Source: Spodoptera frugiperda (lineage: Eukaryota; Arthropoda; Insecta; Lepidoptera; Noctuidae). From it: 64,000 nt of DNA. Location: assembly GCF_023101765.2 (NCBI RefSeq), contig NC_064236.1:20892571-20956570 (forward strand), read 5' to 3'. Below the pieces are notes generated by a model that worked only from the letters and a program-made list of their open reading frames with translations, was not told the origin of the DNA and searched no databases. Positions 42,825 through 54,730 of the stretch are shown here, one piece after another. Within the stretch, counting starts at the first letter, position 1. Each line of letters starts with the position of its first letter. Made by a program: the position numbers and the translations under genes.

Positions 42825-42990
42825 CCCACTTTTCATAATTTATTTTATAAGTCCCATGGAATAGTGGGTGAGCCTACTTTGCATGATAAAATTTCCAAAA
42901 CCTGTAATTATCCCAGGATTGCTTTGACGGATGCGAGAATTGAACGGACCGATACCCCATGCACTTTAGTCGCACTTGCCGCTTGATTAA
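42825..42990 (-). mobile_element. Degraded SINE of the 23729 family
   Basis: TAAGTCCCATGGAATAGTGG, GTGAGCCTACTTTGC and GCGAGAATTGAACG follow the order of the minus-strand SINE at 51057-51319, with many changes. Confidence 0.6.
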
Positions 42991-45014
42991 TTAAGAAATG
43001 TAATGTGAAAACCTGTGAGTAATTTGAAAATATTACTTTATTACTTTGCAATAAAGTTTTAATTCGACAAATATACTTCACAATTTGGTGTAGCTGTCCA
43101 TCTGCCCCTACAGGTTTGACAATATACTTTGTACCTCGAATCGAACTTTATATTTAAAATTCGTCCTAAAATCAATAAAACTGGTTTCTATTTTTCAAAT
43201 ATTTGTAATTGATAATCGGTTAGTTCAATATGATAGCCGTTACTGGGAAAAAAACATCAAAACTATTAGCAAATCAAACTGATGGAAACAAATAAATTGT
43301 TCTTTTCAATTTGTTTTTAAAAGCATTTTTAATCCCTTGTGGGGAACAAAGGTATCAAATATTTGTAATAGTGATTTATCTATTTTTTATGAATATTTGT
43401 ATAGAATTGATGGGATGACTGAACAAAGGAATAAATTGACGGCTTAGGGAACAGTGAGAGAAATTCCCTAAGATAAGGAGGATCCTCAAATCAAGGAAGG
43501 TGATCAGGCCTAGCGAGCTTTCTGCCCAACAGTTGTTTGTCGGGATTTTCTATCCATGTCTATTTACATGAAAACTTCATAGGTGGCATGTATTATTTAT
43601 AACGTCATCTATTAATTGGTTCGTCGATCGTCTATGTGCGACATCTGTCATTTGTGTGTCGCCACAGCGGTAAGAGTTTAGTGCCACCCATGGAACCTCG
43701 CATTATCAGAGGAGTTACAAGTGCGTTGCCAGCCTTTATATGACCTCTGGTATCCTCACTCATATGGCAAAACACAATGCAGTCAAAGTATTATAAAGAA
43801 ATATAAGTTTAATGAACAATTATACACTCGCGATTTGATGATCGATACAAAAATCGGAGCTTAACTAAGCGCCCCTATAACAAACACGCATATCAGGGAG
43901 ACTACTAGTACCAGAAGCACTCAATTTAACAATATAACCGGTGCTATATAACACTTGATTAAGTGATCATTTCCATGAATACCTATTGTATCTTACATAA
44001 GAATCCCGTCGTTAATTGTCACCCCATTCAATATTCAATCAAATTAATAATCAATTAATTAAATATGCACCCTTAATTAAGCACGTATTACAACGAATAC
44101 ACACAATGATATGAATCCCGCCCTTATCTGAAATCAATCGCGGTAATGTAATATTCTTGTAATTATTATACCATTCATCATGGCACTGCAAACGATGACG
44201 TATTATATCAATATTCAACCATAATTACATTTAATTACAATTTAAATTCCCATGACACCACGGTGTCATAAGAATTTCTTGTTTAAAAAATATTTATTAA
44301 GTACATTTTTGTGTAGTTCCACTGAACTAACATATTCTTAATTGTTTAAAATAAAGGATGGTTTGTTTGATAAAACATTTGTAAAGGTAACCCAACGATA
44401 ATAAATCGTTAATTAAAATAGTATCAATTATATTGTGATCTATGTATACACAAATGCACCCAACATCAAATAAATATGAAAGTAATAATAAACAAACTAT
44501 TTCATTAAACATACAACTAGATCAATAAACTCATCTTTAAACGTACTGCTTACATTTAGTTTGGTACCTAAATAAATTATGTAATTTATGAAATATGTCG
44601 CAATGCAATACTCGAACGGCGGACAAATACGCTCGCCGTCATCTTTACGCAAACTAAAACATATCGACCACATAAATAAACGACGTCAAATATCTATAAA
44701 AATAACGCGACACTCAAAAATAAGAGATGAACTCATAAATTTATGACACAAATAATCCACGGGCAAGCTGCTGAGCCAATAGACACCTGTAGCGACCGAA
44801 GGGTTATCGACAAATTTTATGACACAAAATAAATCAATAATGACCAATAAAATTCGCTGAGGAAAAATTGAAAAGCCAATCAAACCCACACGAAATCCGG
44901 ACTGAGCTTTATTTTACCGTTGGATTCAGCGAGACATGCTTTAAGATCACTTGTAACTGGTACCCGACCTTAATTACATAACTATATACTACCTCAAAGC
45001 ACAACACTACACTG
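42991..45014. other. AT-rich region
   Basis: 43700-43790 (GGAGTTACAAGTGCGTTGCC and flank) is a short diverged piece of the repeat family at 48745. Otherwise AT-rich, without supported genes. Confidence 0.35.
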
Positions 45015-45317
45015 GTGCACTATCACTACACTACGTACGGGCGTAAAGGTCTGAGGACCCAAGGTACGCCGAAGAACTCCTGTAGAATGGTTATAGCCAG
45101 CAAGAAATACCTGCTGTATATAGAGGAGTTAGACCTGATAGGTCTACCGCCGGCATCGCCTTTGCAACAGTTGCTGCCCATATTGAGGGCGCATTTCGTT
45201 CGAATACCCGCGGAGCCGGGCGATAACTGCGCGCGCGGCGACTTATTTTCGTTGAAGCGACGGCAGCGCCGCGCGGCCTACAACACGCTCGTGCGCCGAG
45301 CAACTCGCGCCGTCTGA
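45015..45317 (+). CDS. GC-rich 100-codon reading frame, unknown
   Basis: Frame starting MHYHYTTYGRKGL, with its most coding-like part from 45090: ASKKYLLYIEELDLIGLPPA, SPLQQLLPILRAHFVRIPAE, PGDNCARGDLFSLKRRQRRA, AYNTLVRRATRAV and a TGA stop. The last 200 bases are far richer in G+C than the 2 kb on either side. The protein end is Arg-rich. It could be the last exon of a host gene or a transposon remnant. No family is recognised, and the first 25 codons may be non-coding. Confidence 0.3.
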   Translation: MHYHYTTYGRKGLRTQGTPKNSCRMVIASKKYLLYIEELDLIGLPPASPLQQLLPILRAHFVRIPAEPGDNCARGDLFSLKRRQRRAAYNTLVRRATRAV

Positions 45318-47320
45318 CGCGACGCCAATGTTACGAGACACAAGATCCCGGGGTTACGGATTCCTGGTTTTATTATCTTTGCGAGTACTTCTCTTTGAAG
45401 AATCGCCTATGATCAATGACTGGCTCTTATAAATATCGCGTCCGAAATTAAATAGGACATTGTTTCTATCTACAGCTAAGTATGTTAATCGGATACAGTG
45501 TTAAAATATGTTTTCAGCAAAATAATAATGTAGGAGCATTCGGCCTCTATCACACCATAGGGTAACATTTTTCTAAAATACCAAAGAATTTAACTTAAAT
45601 ACCTTATTAGAATTTTTCAGATTCTTAGAAAATCACTTCACTAATACTCGTCGTGTCAATAGTCGTGAAAATGATTCGAACCTTTTAATAAAATATCGAT
45701 TGCGTCTCAACAACATTCTGCGAAAGGCCTTGAAGACAAATATAGGTAAAAGCAATTAGAAAAAGTTACAAAAAAAATCTTATTACAAAAAGGTTAATAA
45801 GTACATGTAGACTCATTACGCACGTATTTTTGTAACTTTCCTAGAAATTACTGCGTGGTACGTAAGCTTATTATTATTTCTTTATCGAATAAGATTTTTC
45901 CGCTCGAAAAGTAACGTGTGTCCAAAATAAATCGATTTAATACGGTTTGAGTGGATACTAGCGAGATATTTTCATTGTCTTTAAAAATATTTTATGGAAA
46001 AAGGAGAGATAAATTTTAATCGTGTTGAGTATTCACTTAATTCTTTTCGTACATTACGATCGAAGCTGATTATAATATTTATAGCCTTAAAAACATGTAA
46101 TCGATATCATTCGCAACCAAAGAAGAAGCCAACCAAATAAACTAGGGTCATATCAGAGAGTCAAGTCAGTCATATAGTTGAGGTTTAAAATATTGTTAAT
46201 AAATCTAAATGAGTCCTACAAACTATGTCCTACTCCAAGAAAACACCAAAGGTTTTCAGCAACAACCAGGTAAATCAAGTTATTGTTTCGCAAAAACATA
46301 CAATTTACAAAAACCATTTTTTGAAAGGATCTCTCGATTTTGACTGGTTTTATTTTCGAGCGTTTCTTTAATCCATTTTCGGGGCTACGGCGTGCAGCCA
46401 TGTTTGTAACTTGACGCTCCCACGCATCGATTCCTTGAATCCAACCATGGTTGGACATGTACCTGATTGAATTTCGCTATTCCTCCATGCCATACGAAAG
46501 AGAGTTCACCATAAGTCCTGAACCCCGGTTTCCGAGTTACGTTTTCGTTTTGTTATCGAACTAGAATATAGGGAGTTAACATGCGAAACTGGAAACCTGG
46601 TAGTTTTTTCCTTGATTTTGATATGAGGTTCGGTTGATTCTTCGGAATTATTGAAAAGGAAAAATACGTAAAATTTGATTTTTTTTTTCTTAAATGTAGA
46701 TTTGTGTAGTTGTATTCAGGCTGCTCTACGATCAAAAAATTAACTAAATTTGGAAATTTATAGAATTTAGATCTCGGAAAACTTAAGTAACAAAACATTA
46801 GCTTAACGAAGAACGGAACCTAATACTTGTAAGTAAATTCGATTTCGTAACTAATAATCATTAGATTTATTATTTTACGTAAAAGGAAAAACAAACCGTG
46901 GTCTTATCACCCCGTGACAGAACAAATACAAAACAAAACCTCTCTGAGAATTACCTCACACCGGTCCAATTAATATTTAGACCGGTAAAACGACAAATAA
47001 TAATTTCGCGACGTATCTTAACAAATATAGGGCAGAACGTTTATTTATAGAATTGTTTTAAGTTATGTGGGCCAAGGATTTTACGAGTAACTAGATAAAT
47101 TATATTGATTTAAATCAAAATGGAGACCTCGTCATCAGTTGAACTGCAGAATAGAAAAAGTAAAGTATTATTGAGGTTTAAGAATTATCCTGTACATGGT
47201 GTTTTGAAATAAGCTTCCAATACATCCTCATTATAATTGACGTGACAGTCAATAGAACAGACAAACAGCCCGTGACGGTCAACTGCTGGAGTATGTTACG
47301 TCTATATTAGAGTGTTTTGT
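45318..47320. other. AT-rich region
   Basis: A minus-strand frame at 46216-46458 shows no motif. No repeat family is recognised. Confidence 0.3.
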
Positions 47321-47324
47321 GTGA

Positions 47325-47625
47325 GGGTTGAGGGTCTCAATATTAGAGTGGGTTGGAAAAAGGCAGACTAGGCCTTGTGTACGGCGCGTGACGTTCCCCG
47401 CGCACCTCAAAGAGCCATCAGACCACCACAGATGGGGGCCCAGTAGTGCAGATGTCTGATCCGGACCTGCGGACTACCTAGCGGGTTTACCGGAGCTCCG
47501 GCTCAAAAAGCAAGAGTAGGAACGGGGTGGTGTATAGTCAGTAACAGTCTGACACTCTTTCTCGCTTCGCCCAAGAGAGGAGAGAAGTCATTGGATGATT
47601 TTCCCCAACTATGCAAAATTTTTGA
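47325..47625 (+). repeat. Common noctuid interspersed repeat
   Basis: Contains GACGTTCCCCGCGCACCTCA, AGAGCCATCAGACCACC, CGGACCTGCGGACTACCTAG, GGAACGGGGTGGT and GAGAAGTCATTGGATGATTT in the order I know from many noctuid sequences. Confidence 0.65.
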
Positions 47626-48744
47626 GGATTTCAATTTTCACGTTTTTTTTTTTTATTAAACATCATGGTATGAACAAACTATGTGAAATGAATAGAAACA
47701 TTGATGGTATTTTTTTTTGCAATAAATTTCGTCGGCTAGAATTTTTCCATTTATAAATCTCTGCTTTCATCACTTCCGAATAAATTTCCAACAAGACGAA
47801 TACTTAAACGCCTATTTTCGTTCCAGGAAAAGTTTTAGGTGGGATCTCTACTTAGAAACAAACATTGTACTGTATTTCAGAGTATTTCAAATACGTGTAT
47901 TACTTAGATCTATTTAATGTTTGGGTTCAGTGCCCAAGTCGGGTAAATTGTGATACTTTTCAATTTCGTTCTACTGCTGTAATTATGAAATCATTATTTA
48001 TGTGTGTACTTATCAATTAGTTTATATTGACAACTTTTTAAAGAGATTTTTGTTTAATTTATAACATAATATGTAGATAATATGAACAATTACATATTAC
48101 TTCTAATACTAACAAAATAAAATATAACAAAACAAATATTCACATTATATTTACGAAATAATTAATAAATACAGAACAATGATTATTATATGTTATTATA
48201 CATAGAACATTTATTATTATATGTAACGACTTACTCATGTAACAATTTGACGAGAAACTCGAATGCATTCGTTCAATTACCTAATAATAAATTTAAACAT
48301 AAATAAACAATTAATTTAAGTACATCTCACGAGGTATAATAATAATTGGCTGGAAAATAACAATTTGCAAAAAAAACGATAGTTTCAAGTTTCCTAAGAA
48401 ATATTGGAGATTGTTGATGAAATACTTCAGTACGCTGAAGAAAAGTTCAAGAGGAATACAACAGAAGACTTGGAAAGTTCGCGACCCGAGTGCGTTGACC
48501 TCCGTCTGAGAGTTGCTTCCTATAACCTATAGACTGCGAAAATTTTGAGATTATTGTCTATTATTAATTAGTTATTGTTGTTTAATATTATTTATAATTG
48601 ATAATTGTAATTAAATAAATAATTTTGATTTTTTTTCATGACTTTCGTATAACTTTGTCTACAAATATCTATTTTTATTTTCTAAAATGCCGAATTATAA
48701 CCGTTTTAAATTTTGCACTTAACAAGATCATCAACTGCAGTTTC
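47626..48744. other. AT-rich region
   Basis: 48222-48275 (ACGACTTACTCATGTAACAA, TTTGACGAGAAACTCGAATG) is another fragment of the Penelope-like terminal module. No gene. Confidence 0.4.
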
Positions 48745-49130
48745 AGTTTTTTTTTATGAAATATGCCGGTAATCGAGCAGACGTATTACCAGATGGTAAG
48801 CAATCGCCGCCGCTCATGGACACTTGAAACACCAGAGGCTTTACAAGTGCGTTACCAGCTTTTTGGGAGTTAGGAATTTAAGGGTTGTTGTTCGGGAAAG
48901 GGGATGGGGAAGATTGGGAAGGGGAGAATTGGGCCTCCGGTAACCTCACTTACACAACGAAACACAACGCAAGCGTTGTTTCACGTCGGTTTTCTGTGAG
49001 GCCGTGGTATCACTCCGGTCGAGCCGGCCCATTCGTGCCGAAGCATGGCTCTCCCACACTTAAAGTTAATTTTCTTCAGGCTTTATTAGACTTCGAACAC
49101 GCACTTTAGAAGTAGACTTGGCCCTTTTTA
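48745..49130 (+). repeat. Dispersed moth repeat, direct copy
   Basis: TACCAGATGGTAAGCAATCG, CACCAGAGGCTTTACAAGTG, GGGCCTCCGGTAACCTCACT, GTTGTTTCACGTCGGTTTTC and GTGCCGAAGCATGGCTCTCC. The inverted partner is at 25139-25372 and a diverged relative at 52383-52640. Confidence 0.7.
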
Positions 49131-49252
49131 CATAGAACGTATCAACAAACCCTCCTAAAGTTGAACACTACAATTAAAACTAATTAGGCCGATATTACAA
49201 AATAGGGTTGGCAACAAAATTTTTTGAAGTTTGATAACAAAAATTAAAAATT
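49131..49252. other. Spacer
   Basis: Nothing recognised. Confidence 0.3.
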
Positions 49253-49721
49253 TAAAAAACCCCCGACATAAAAATTAATTTCCCTTTAAAAAGTAAAAAA
49301 TAATAAAAGAAACTTAATCTTAAAGTACCTAAGAATGTACTAATAATTCTAAAAAAATACGTCGCATTGGGGGACCGCTCCTAATCATTTCTTACTTATC
49401 TACGATTTGTTCATAAGTATCACATGCTTGGTGTTAACATTGAAGTAAATTGATGTTTAAGTACTTAACTATAACACAGAAAATAGAAATAAAGCGGCGC
49501 GGGCGGCGGTGTACAGTCCGTATGAATGCGGTTTAATTTAATTGACCCCATCCCAGTATATTTGCAGTCCTTCGGCTAATCTACCCACTTTCACCGCCCA
49601 TAACTATAAAACGGCTCAACCGATTTTCATCAAACATGTCTAAGAACACTCGCACATAAGTCCCCTTTCATACGAAAAAACTAAATTGAAATCACTGCAT
49701 CCGTTCGGGAGTTACGATGCC

Positions 49722-49752
<31 letters not shown>

Positions 49753-49797
49753 CGTCAAACTTATAACACCCCTCTTTTTGCGTCGGGGGTTAAAAAA
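49253..49797. mobile_element. MITE with CAGA microsatellite
   Basis: Inverted ends TTTAAAAAACCCCCGAC and GTCGGGGGTTAAAA. The interior includes ACGGCTCAACCGATTTTCAT, GGAGTTACGATGCCACAGAC and an uninterrupted (CAGA)n run at 49722-49751. It is a type widespread in Lepidoptera. Confidence 0.65.
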
Positions 49798-49989
49798 AGC
49801 AAAACTAACAGGTCCACGGATACGGTTTTGATTCAAATGTTTGGATGGGTATCATTAATAATGACTTGATTGGGCTCTACTTTTTACTCAACAATTTAAA
49901 TGGTGAGAATTAAGATTAATGTTTAAGGAATGAGCTAGGATCATTGTTTTAAATTTGAATTTAGAAACAAGATTATGAGTTTATTCGAA

Positions 49990-50830
49990 CACGACGATTG
50001 TTTAGTGCACTATCGAACTACTGTGCGGCAGTGGTTGGATACATCGGTTTTCAGGCGTTGGATTGACAGGGCGGTTCCACTACATGACTACATGGCATGC
50101 ACAATGACCAGAACCTAAGGCCGGTTGATTTTTACATGAACTCCCTTGTTTATACAGACGGAATAGGCCGTGTATCGAAATTCTTCTCCGAAACATATTT
50201 GAAGATAATGACTAAATAAGACGCATATTCAGTCCAAGAGTGACCATCATAGAGATAAGGAAGCGTGTTCGGGCATGTATTTGTCATAGGGGAAGTCACT
50301 TTGAACAAAATTTTGCAAATTAAGATGTTCTTGAAATTGCCCTTTTCTCTTTACACACTACTTATCATCTCTTAGTTCATTTATTTTTGAGAATGTTGTA
50401 AATAATTTTATGTTTCTGGGTAGCTAATAAACCAAGGAAGTTTTTCTAATAGTTTGTACGCTTAGTGTCATATATTTTTTTTGAAATAAATCCAGTTTTC
50501 TATCGGCCAAATTAGTGACACAAAACAAAATTTCATAGGAAATTACTTGCTATTTTAAAACGAATGATATTTCTGTCATTATTAGTATTTATAAATGATA
50601 ACTGATGTATTGGCAACTGATTAAAACTAAAACTACTAAAATCCAACCAGTATTTTTTTATTTATTGATGTTTTTGTAATCAAATCGGAATTTTTTCACC
50701 AAAACCAAAAATGTTGAATATCTCAGAAACTAGCCACTTTCCGCCCAAGGACCTCAGGGCTAATTTTGTAGGAAATTAGTTGTATTATCACCTCCCGAGA
50801 GGAACACGTCGAATTCAAAGTCACCCTGTA
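49990..50830 (+). mobile_element. Mariner-like (IS630-type) element, copy 3
   Basis: Plus-strand copy. 49997-50110 reads VHYRTTVRQWLDTSVFRRWI, DRAVPLHDYMACTMTRT, then frameshifts. 50150-50330 carries the C-terminal part (IRKRVRACICHRGSHFEQNF). The long 3' part ends TTCAAAGTCACCCTGT at 50830. Confidence 0.75.
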
Positions 50831-50913
50831 TTTAGATTTTTTTCCCGTCAGGTTTAAATTTCATAAAAAAAATGTATTAAAATAATCTTTTTCTTTTCAA
50901 AAAACGGGAAAGG

Positions 50914-51037
50914 TGTAGTGTGTGACACCTCGCCCCTATAAGTAGAGTAGTTTAGTCGTATAAAGAGAGTCAATTAAAGGTATTCCTAAGATAAACACGT
51001 CTCCTTATTACGCTCCCGAAGCCACGTCATTGCAACA
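50914..51037 (+). repeat. Solo-LTR-like unit
   Basis: TGTAGTGTGTGACACCTCG to CGTCATTGCAACA, 124 bp with TG...CA ends. A partial direct copy is at 37996-38068. No target duplication. Confidence 0.45.
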
Positions 51038-51056
51038 GACAGTCAATTAAATTGTA

Positions 51057-51319
51057 TTTTTTTTTTCACAGAGGTGCACATTATGGCACTATGCCAATGT
51101 ACATCCACATTTCACAATTTATGTTGTAAGTCCTATATAATAGGTGGTGAGCCTATTGCCATATACCGGGCACATTTCCAGACTACGTGCTATTACTGAG
51201 AAATTTTTCGAAAAACCGAAAAAAGCCCAGTAATACTTCGCCCGACCCGGAAATCGAACCCGAGACCCCTTGCCCGGCAGTCGCACTTGCAACCACACGG
51301 CCAACGAGGCAGCCTAGTC
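51057..51319 (-). mobile_element. tRNA-derived SINE, minus strand
   Basis: Same family as 23729-24020. Flanked by TAAATTGTA at 51048-51056 and 51320-51328. B box GGTTCGATTTCC and A-box region TGGCCGTGTGGTTGC on the minus strand. It lacks the last 50 bases of the 3' body. Confidence 0.85.
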
Positions 51320-51360
51320 TAAATTGTAAATTAATTATGAAAAATTGCGGCAGTAATCTC

Positions 51361-51579
51361 TGTGCTAGTGATGTATGTTTAAATGAATTAAATACGAGCG
51401 CGTTATCCACGTTGTCGTTTAAAGATTTTTTTTTAATACGGATGTGTGTGTGTACGTATAGGCGTAACTCAAAAAGGTAATTTTATTCGTTCTTTTCATA
51501 ATAAACGTATTGTGACTAGTTGTAGTTGGCTAGCAGGTTGTGTGCACACAGAGTTTATGAAATGTGTTTTCTTGTTTTC
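51361..51579 (-). repeat. Inverted repeat pair, right arm
   Basis: Reverse complement of 37141-37356. Confidence 0.9.
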
Positions 51580-52382
51580 AATTTAAATGGAGTAAAGTTG
51601 TTTTTCAATCACATTCGAGATACCTACTGCTTACCCTTCTATAAAAATTAAACGTCAGAATATAAGTAAAGCTCAATAATATATTTAAGCGCTTTAAAGC
51701 GTCTGGCAGAAGTTATGGCTGACGGAAAGTGGCTGGCAGTGCGGATATTATTTCATAATAATGTTTTATAAAGCATATATAAAAATCAGCCATCAAAATT
51801 TAAGTTAAGTTAGTCCTATTTTTACTTACTTTTCTCACCTGATACCTGTAAATCGGCCGTCTATCCAACTTAGCTGGTACGCAGGCGTTCAAAGTACATA
51901 AAAGCTACTCGGCATCCCACGTTTTTATTTTCCCATAATAAAAACAAAACAATTCGGAACCAGTATGAAGCCAAAAAGGAAAATAATCATAAAGGCCAAA
52001 AGGTGTAAATGTGTGTTTATACATTTACGTTTCAGGCAGGCATCGGAGTTAAATGACAATGCTAGAACCTCTATAGAGCTTTGCCCCACCAAAAAAAAGT
52101 ATAGTTTACAGGCATGCCAAATGTAGCATTCTATTGCTGCTCGATAGACGGCTCTCGCTCGTAGCCGCCTGCTCCTCAGCCCGTGAGCCGCCTCGCCCCT
52201 CCGCACCTACGCGATTTTAAATTACACTCTAGGGGTAGGGCAGACAAGACTACGTGCAGTCCGTTTTGCAGCGATTCGGTTCTGTCACTTCACTAGCATT
52301 ATCATTTCACTGAATCAATTTATGGATTTGTCAAATAACCAGATTTGTTTAGGGAAATGATAAAATCGTGTTGTTATTTTGA
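51580..52382. other. Non-coding, one repeat relative
   Basis: 52055-52145 (GTATAGTTTACAGGCATGCC, GCATTCTATTGCTGCTCGAT) is related to 24560-24650. Otherwise nothing recognised. Confidence 0.35.
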
Positions 52383-52640
52383 CATCCTTTTTTTTGGAAT
52401 AGGAAGCAAACAAGCAAACGAGTCACCTGATGGTAAGCGATCAGTGCCGCCGATGGACACCCGCAACACCAGAAGGTTTGAAGGTCGTATCGGTTCGGAA
52501 ATACCGCCGACGACGACAGCTCATACCACAGTTTTGCTTTGCTGTGCGAGGCAGAAAGTTGCGCGAGAAGCGCACAGTTGTGGCCTGCCAAGCATCTATA
52601 TGATGGGGATGGGAATACTGTCGTGTAGGTCGATGGCGAA
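52383..52640 (+). repeat. Diverged dispersed moth repeat
   Basis: GAGTCACCTGATGGTAAGCG, GCCGATGGACACCCGCAACA, then a different right half. The 161-codon frame across it (52345-52830) is not supported as a gene. Confidence 0.55.
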
Positions 52641-52758
52641 AAGAAGCAGCAGGTATAAGACCAAACAATTCCTCAGAGCACTCCCCGTGGTAAAGGCGAT
52701 CATCATCCTCCGTGGTTTGATCAAATCCCTTAGAGATTTGGCAAAATCCCTGTTTTTA

Positions 52759-52914
52759 CCCGACTGCGCCAGAAGGAGGGTTATGTTTTTCGAGAGTATG
52801 TATGTTTGTTTGGCACGCTCTGCAGCCTAAACGGCTTGACGGATTTTGGCTTGAGAGGTGTCGTTAGATTCGTATTTACTATGAGAGTGACATCGTAAAA
52901 TTAAAGCAGTCGGG
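52759..52914. mobile_element. MITE with CCCGACTGC ends, copy 1
   Basis: CCCGACTGCGCCAGAAGG at 52759 and GCAGTCGGG at 52906-52914. The interior TGCAGCCTAAACGGCTTGAC is a phrase common in noctuids. 156 bp. Confidence 0.65.
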
Positions 52915-52921
52915 ACCCATT

Positions 52922-52981
52922 CTAGAAAGTCAGCCGTATGTGCTCTTACTAACGTAAGAGCACATACGGCTGACTTTCTAG
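52922..52981. repeat. Perfect 28-bp hairpin with TAAC loop
   Basis: 28 bases CTAGAAAGTCAGCCGTATGT + GCTCTTAC, loop TAAC (52950-52953), then the exact complement. No mismatch. Confidence 0.98.
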
Positions 52982-52984
52982 CAT

Positions 52985-54000
52985 GTGGCAGTTATGCCAC
53001 ACTCAGAGTGGCTCATTAAATTAGTCCTAACAAATACACAACTAATTTTCATTAAATCCGTTAATGAACGATTCATCTCAGAGACATTTTTTAAGGGTTC
53101 GTTAGTAATCTTTAAGTATTCGTAGGATGGGGTATCGCCAAATCATTGTATAGATTGCATATCGATAAACGTTTGGTGTGACCACACATGAAAAAATGTT
53201 AATATCTATTTCATCCTACCTCTGACTTGTATAACAAATGTAAGGTTCTTACAGTCCGTCAATTATTCATTATCCAAACTGTTTTTTCTTTTATATTTGT
53301 TGTATTTTTTATTATTGTAAGTGCTACTTCTGTAATCCATCTATTTTCTCTTATCAAAGGTCTCGCTATTCCTACTGATATGTTACTTATAATTTTATAG
53401 GGGGGTCTGGTAATCTGTGTTTTGTGGTTTGCTAGTGCAGATACTAGTCCCCCACAAAGGTTTAAATTTATTATACCTTGTAAACATAGTTTTAAATCAC
53501 CTTTGTGGAAGAGAAATAAATGATTCTTAATTAAAAAAAATAATTAAAAACTTTATTTAAAACCATTGAATGCATAAAACAGTAATACGAGTTAAATTTC
53601 GTTCATTTATCGATAGTGTTTGATAAAATACAAACCAAAACGGCTATTTTCGATCAGAGAAGATAAAGCAATCGGACTATTTTTTTCCTGGTAACTGGAA
53701 TCTCTTTGGCACTTGTCAGTATCAATGTCTGTCATGTTTTATTACGACAGTAGTTTGTGTTGTTTAATTAAAATTAATAAATTATTTTCTTTGGTTCTTG
53801 CGCTTAAACCGATAAATAAAAATAAACCTATGTCCTATCCGTTTTCACACCCTGGTAAGTTTCATTAAGTACATTCTGTACATCTAACAATATAATCACA
53901 ACAAATAAAAGATGGTTATGTTTAAAACTTCTGTTCATGTTTTGTATTATTTTAGGAGTGTCTATATTATTATATAAAATCACGCGACAAAGTGGTCAAT
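52985..54000. other. AT-rich; a segment repeated near 56 kb
   Basis: 53625-53740 (CGGCTATTTTCGATCAGAGA, CTCTTTGGCACTTGTCAGTA) recurs at 55940-56055 in the same orientation. Otherwise no gene. Confidence 0.45.
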
Positions 54001-54405
54001 TCAAAGCTTTACTGGCACAACAGTGATTAAGAAGAGACCAATGTTGTAAAATCCAAAATAAAAAAAGATGGCAAGTCGGTCCCCAAGAAACAAGCGGCAT
54101 GGGAGTTTAATTGTAATGCACATGCACAAATATACACATGGTAAGAAGGAATTATTATTATTGATACAGAATTATTTGTTTTGATAATTGTCATACCTAA
54201 GTATCTATATACTTTCTGTTTATTTCAGCTTGATGATAAGAAAGCAGTAACACTTATAGCACGGGCTACAGAAAGAGGAAAACAAATTTTATCTAGAAAA
54301 GTGTTGCATATACACAGGACCTTATCATACATCACTTGTTCCCAGGGAAAGAGACAGCATCATAGGGTATGCCCAGTGCAGCGCTGTAAAACGACACTGG
54401 CTTAA
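54001..54405 (+). pseudogene. Possible decayed Myb/SANT-like gene fragment
   Basis: 54066-54138 reads DGKSVPKKQAAWEFNCNAHA, QIYTW before a GTAAGA donor. After TTTCAG (54228) LDDKKAVTLIARATERGKQI follows. The KKQAAW...FN pattern recalls the start of Harbinger-type SANT proteins, but the match is weak. The 5' part (GCTTTACTGGCACAACAGTG) recurs at 56285-56345. Confidence 0.25.
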
Positions 54406-54730
54406 CAACACTTCTATGGGATTGGTATTCATATTCATATTCATTTATTTGTTGGTAGCCAAATTTATAATAAGATCAACAAAATCTGTTTCATACATTC
54501 TACTATCATCCATGAGTGTAAGGAAAGGGTTGTCAGCTGAATAAAAACTCAGAGTTACAAGGACACTGAAGTGCTATTAATGACTTGACTAATTTCAACA
54601 CACACAAAATTGGCAAGCTCGATCTTCTTATATAAAATATTGTTACATTAATTGCTCAATTTTGTAGATGATATTGAATTTGACAATGTACTTTCTGATT
54701 AAAATTTAAGTCTTCATATTTAGAATGGGT

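Noticed and set aside
46216..46458. Minus-strand 80-codon frame as a host exon
   Set aside because: No splice sites in phase, a hydrophobic AT-rich end, and no recognisable domain.
52345..52830. 161-codon open frame as a gene
   Set aside because: It spans a dispersed repeat and a MITE end, and no motif or splice structure supports it.
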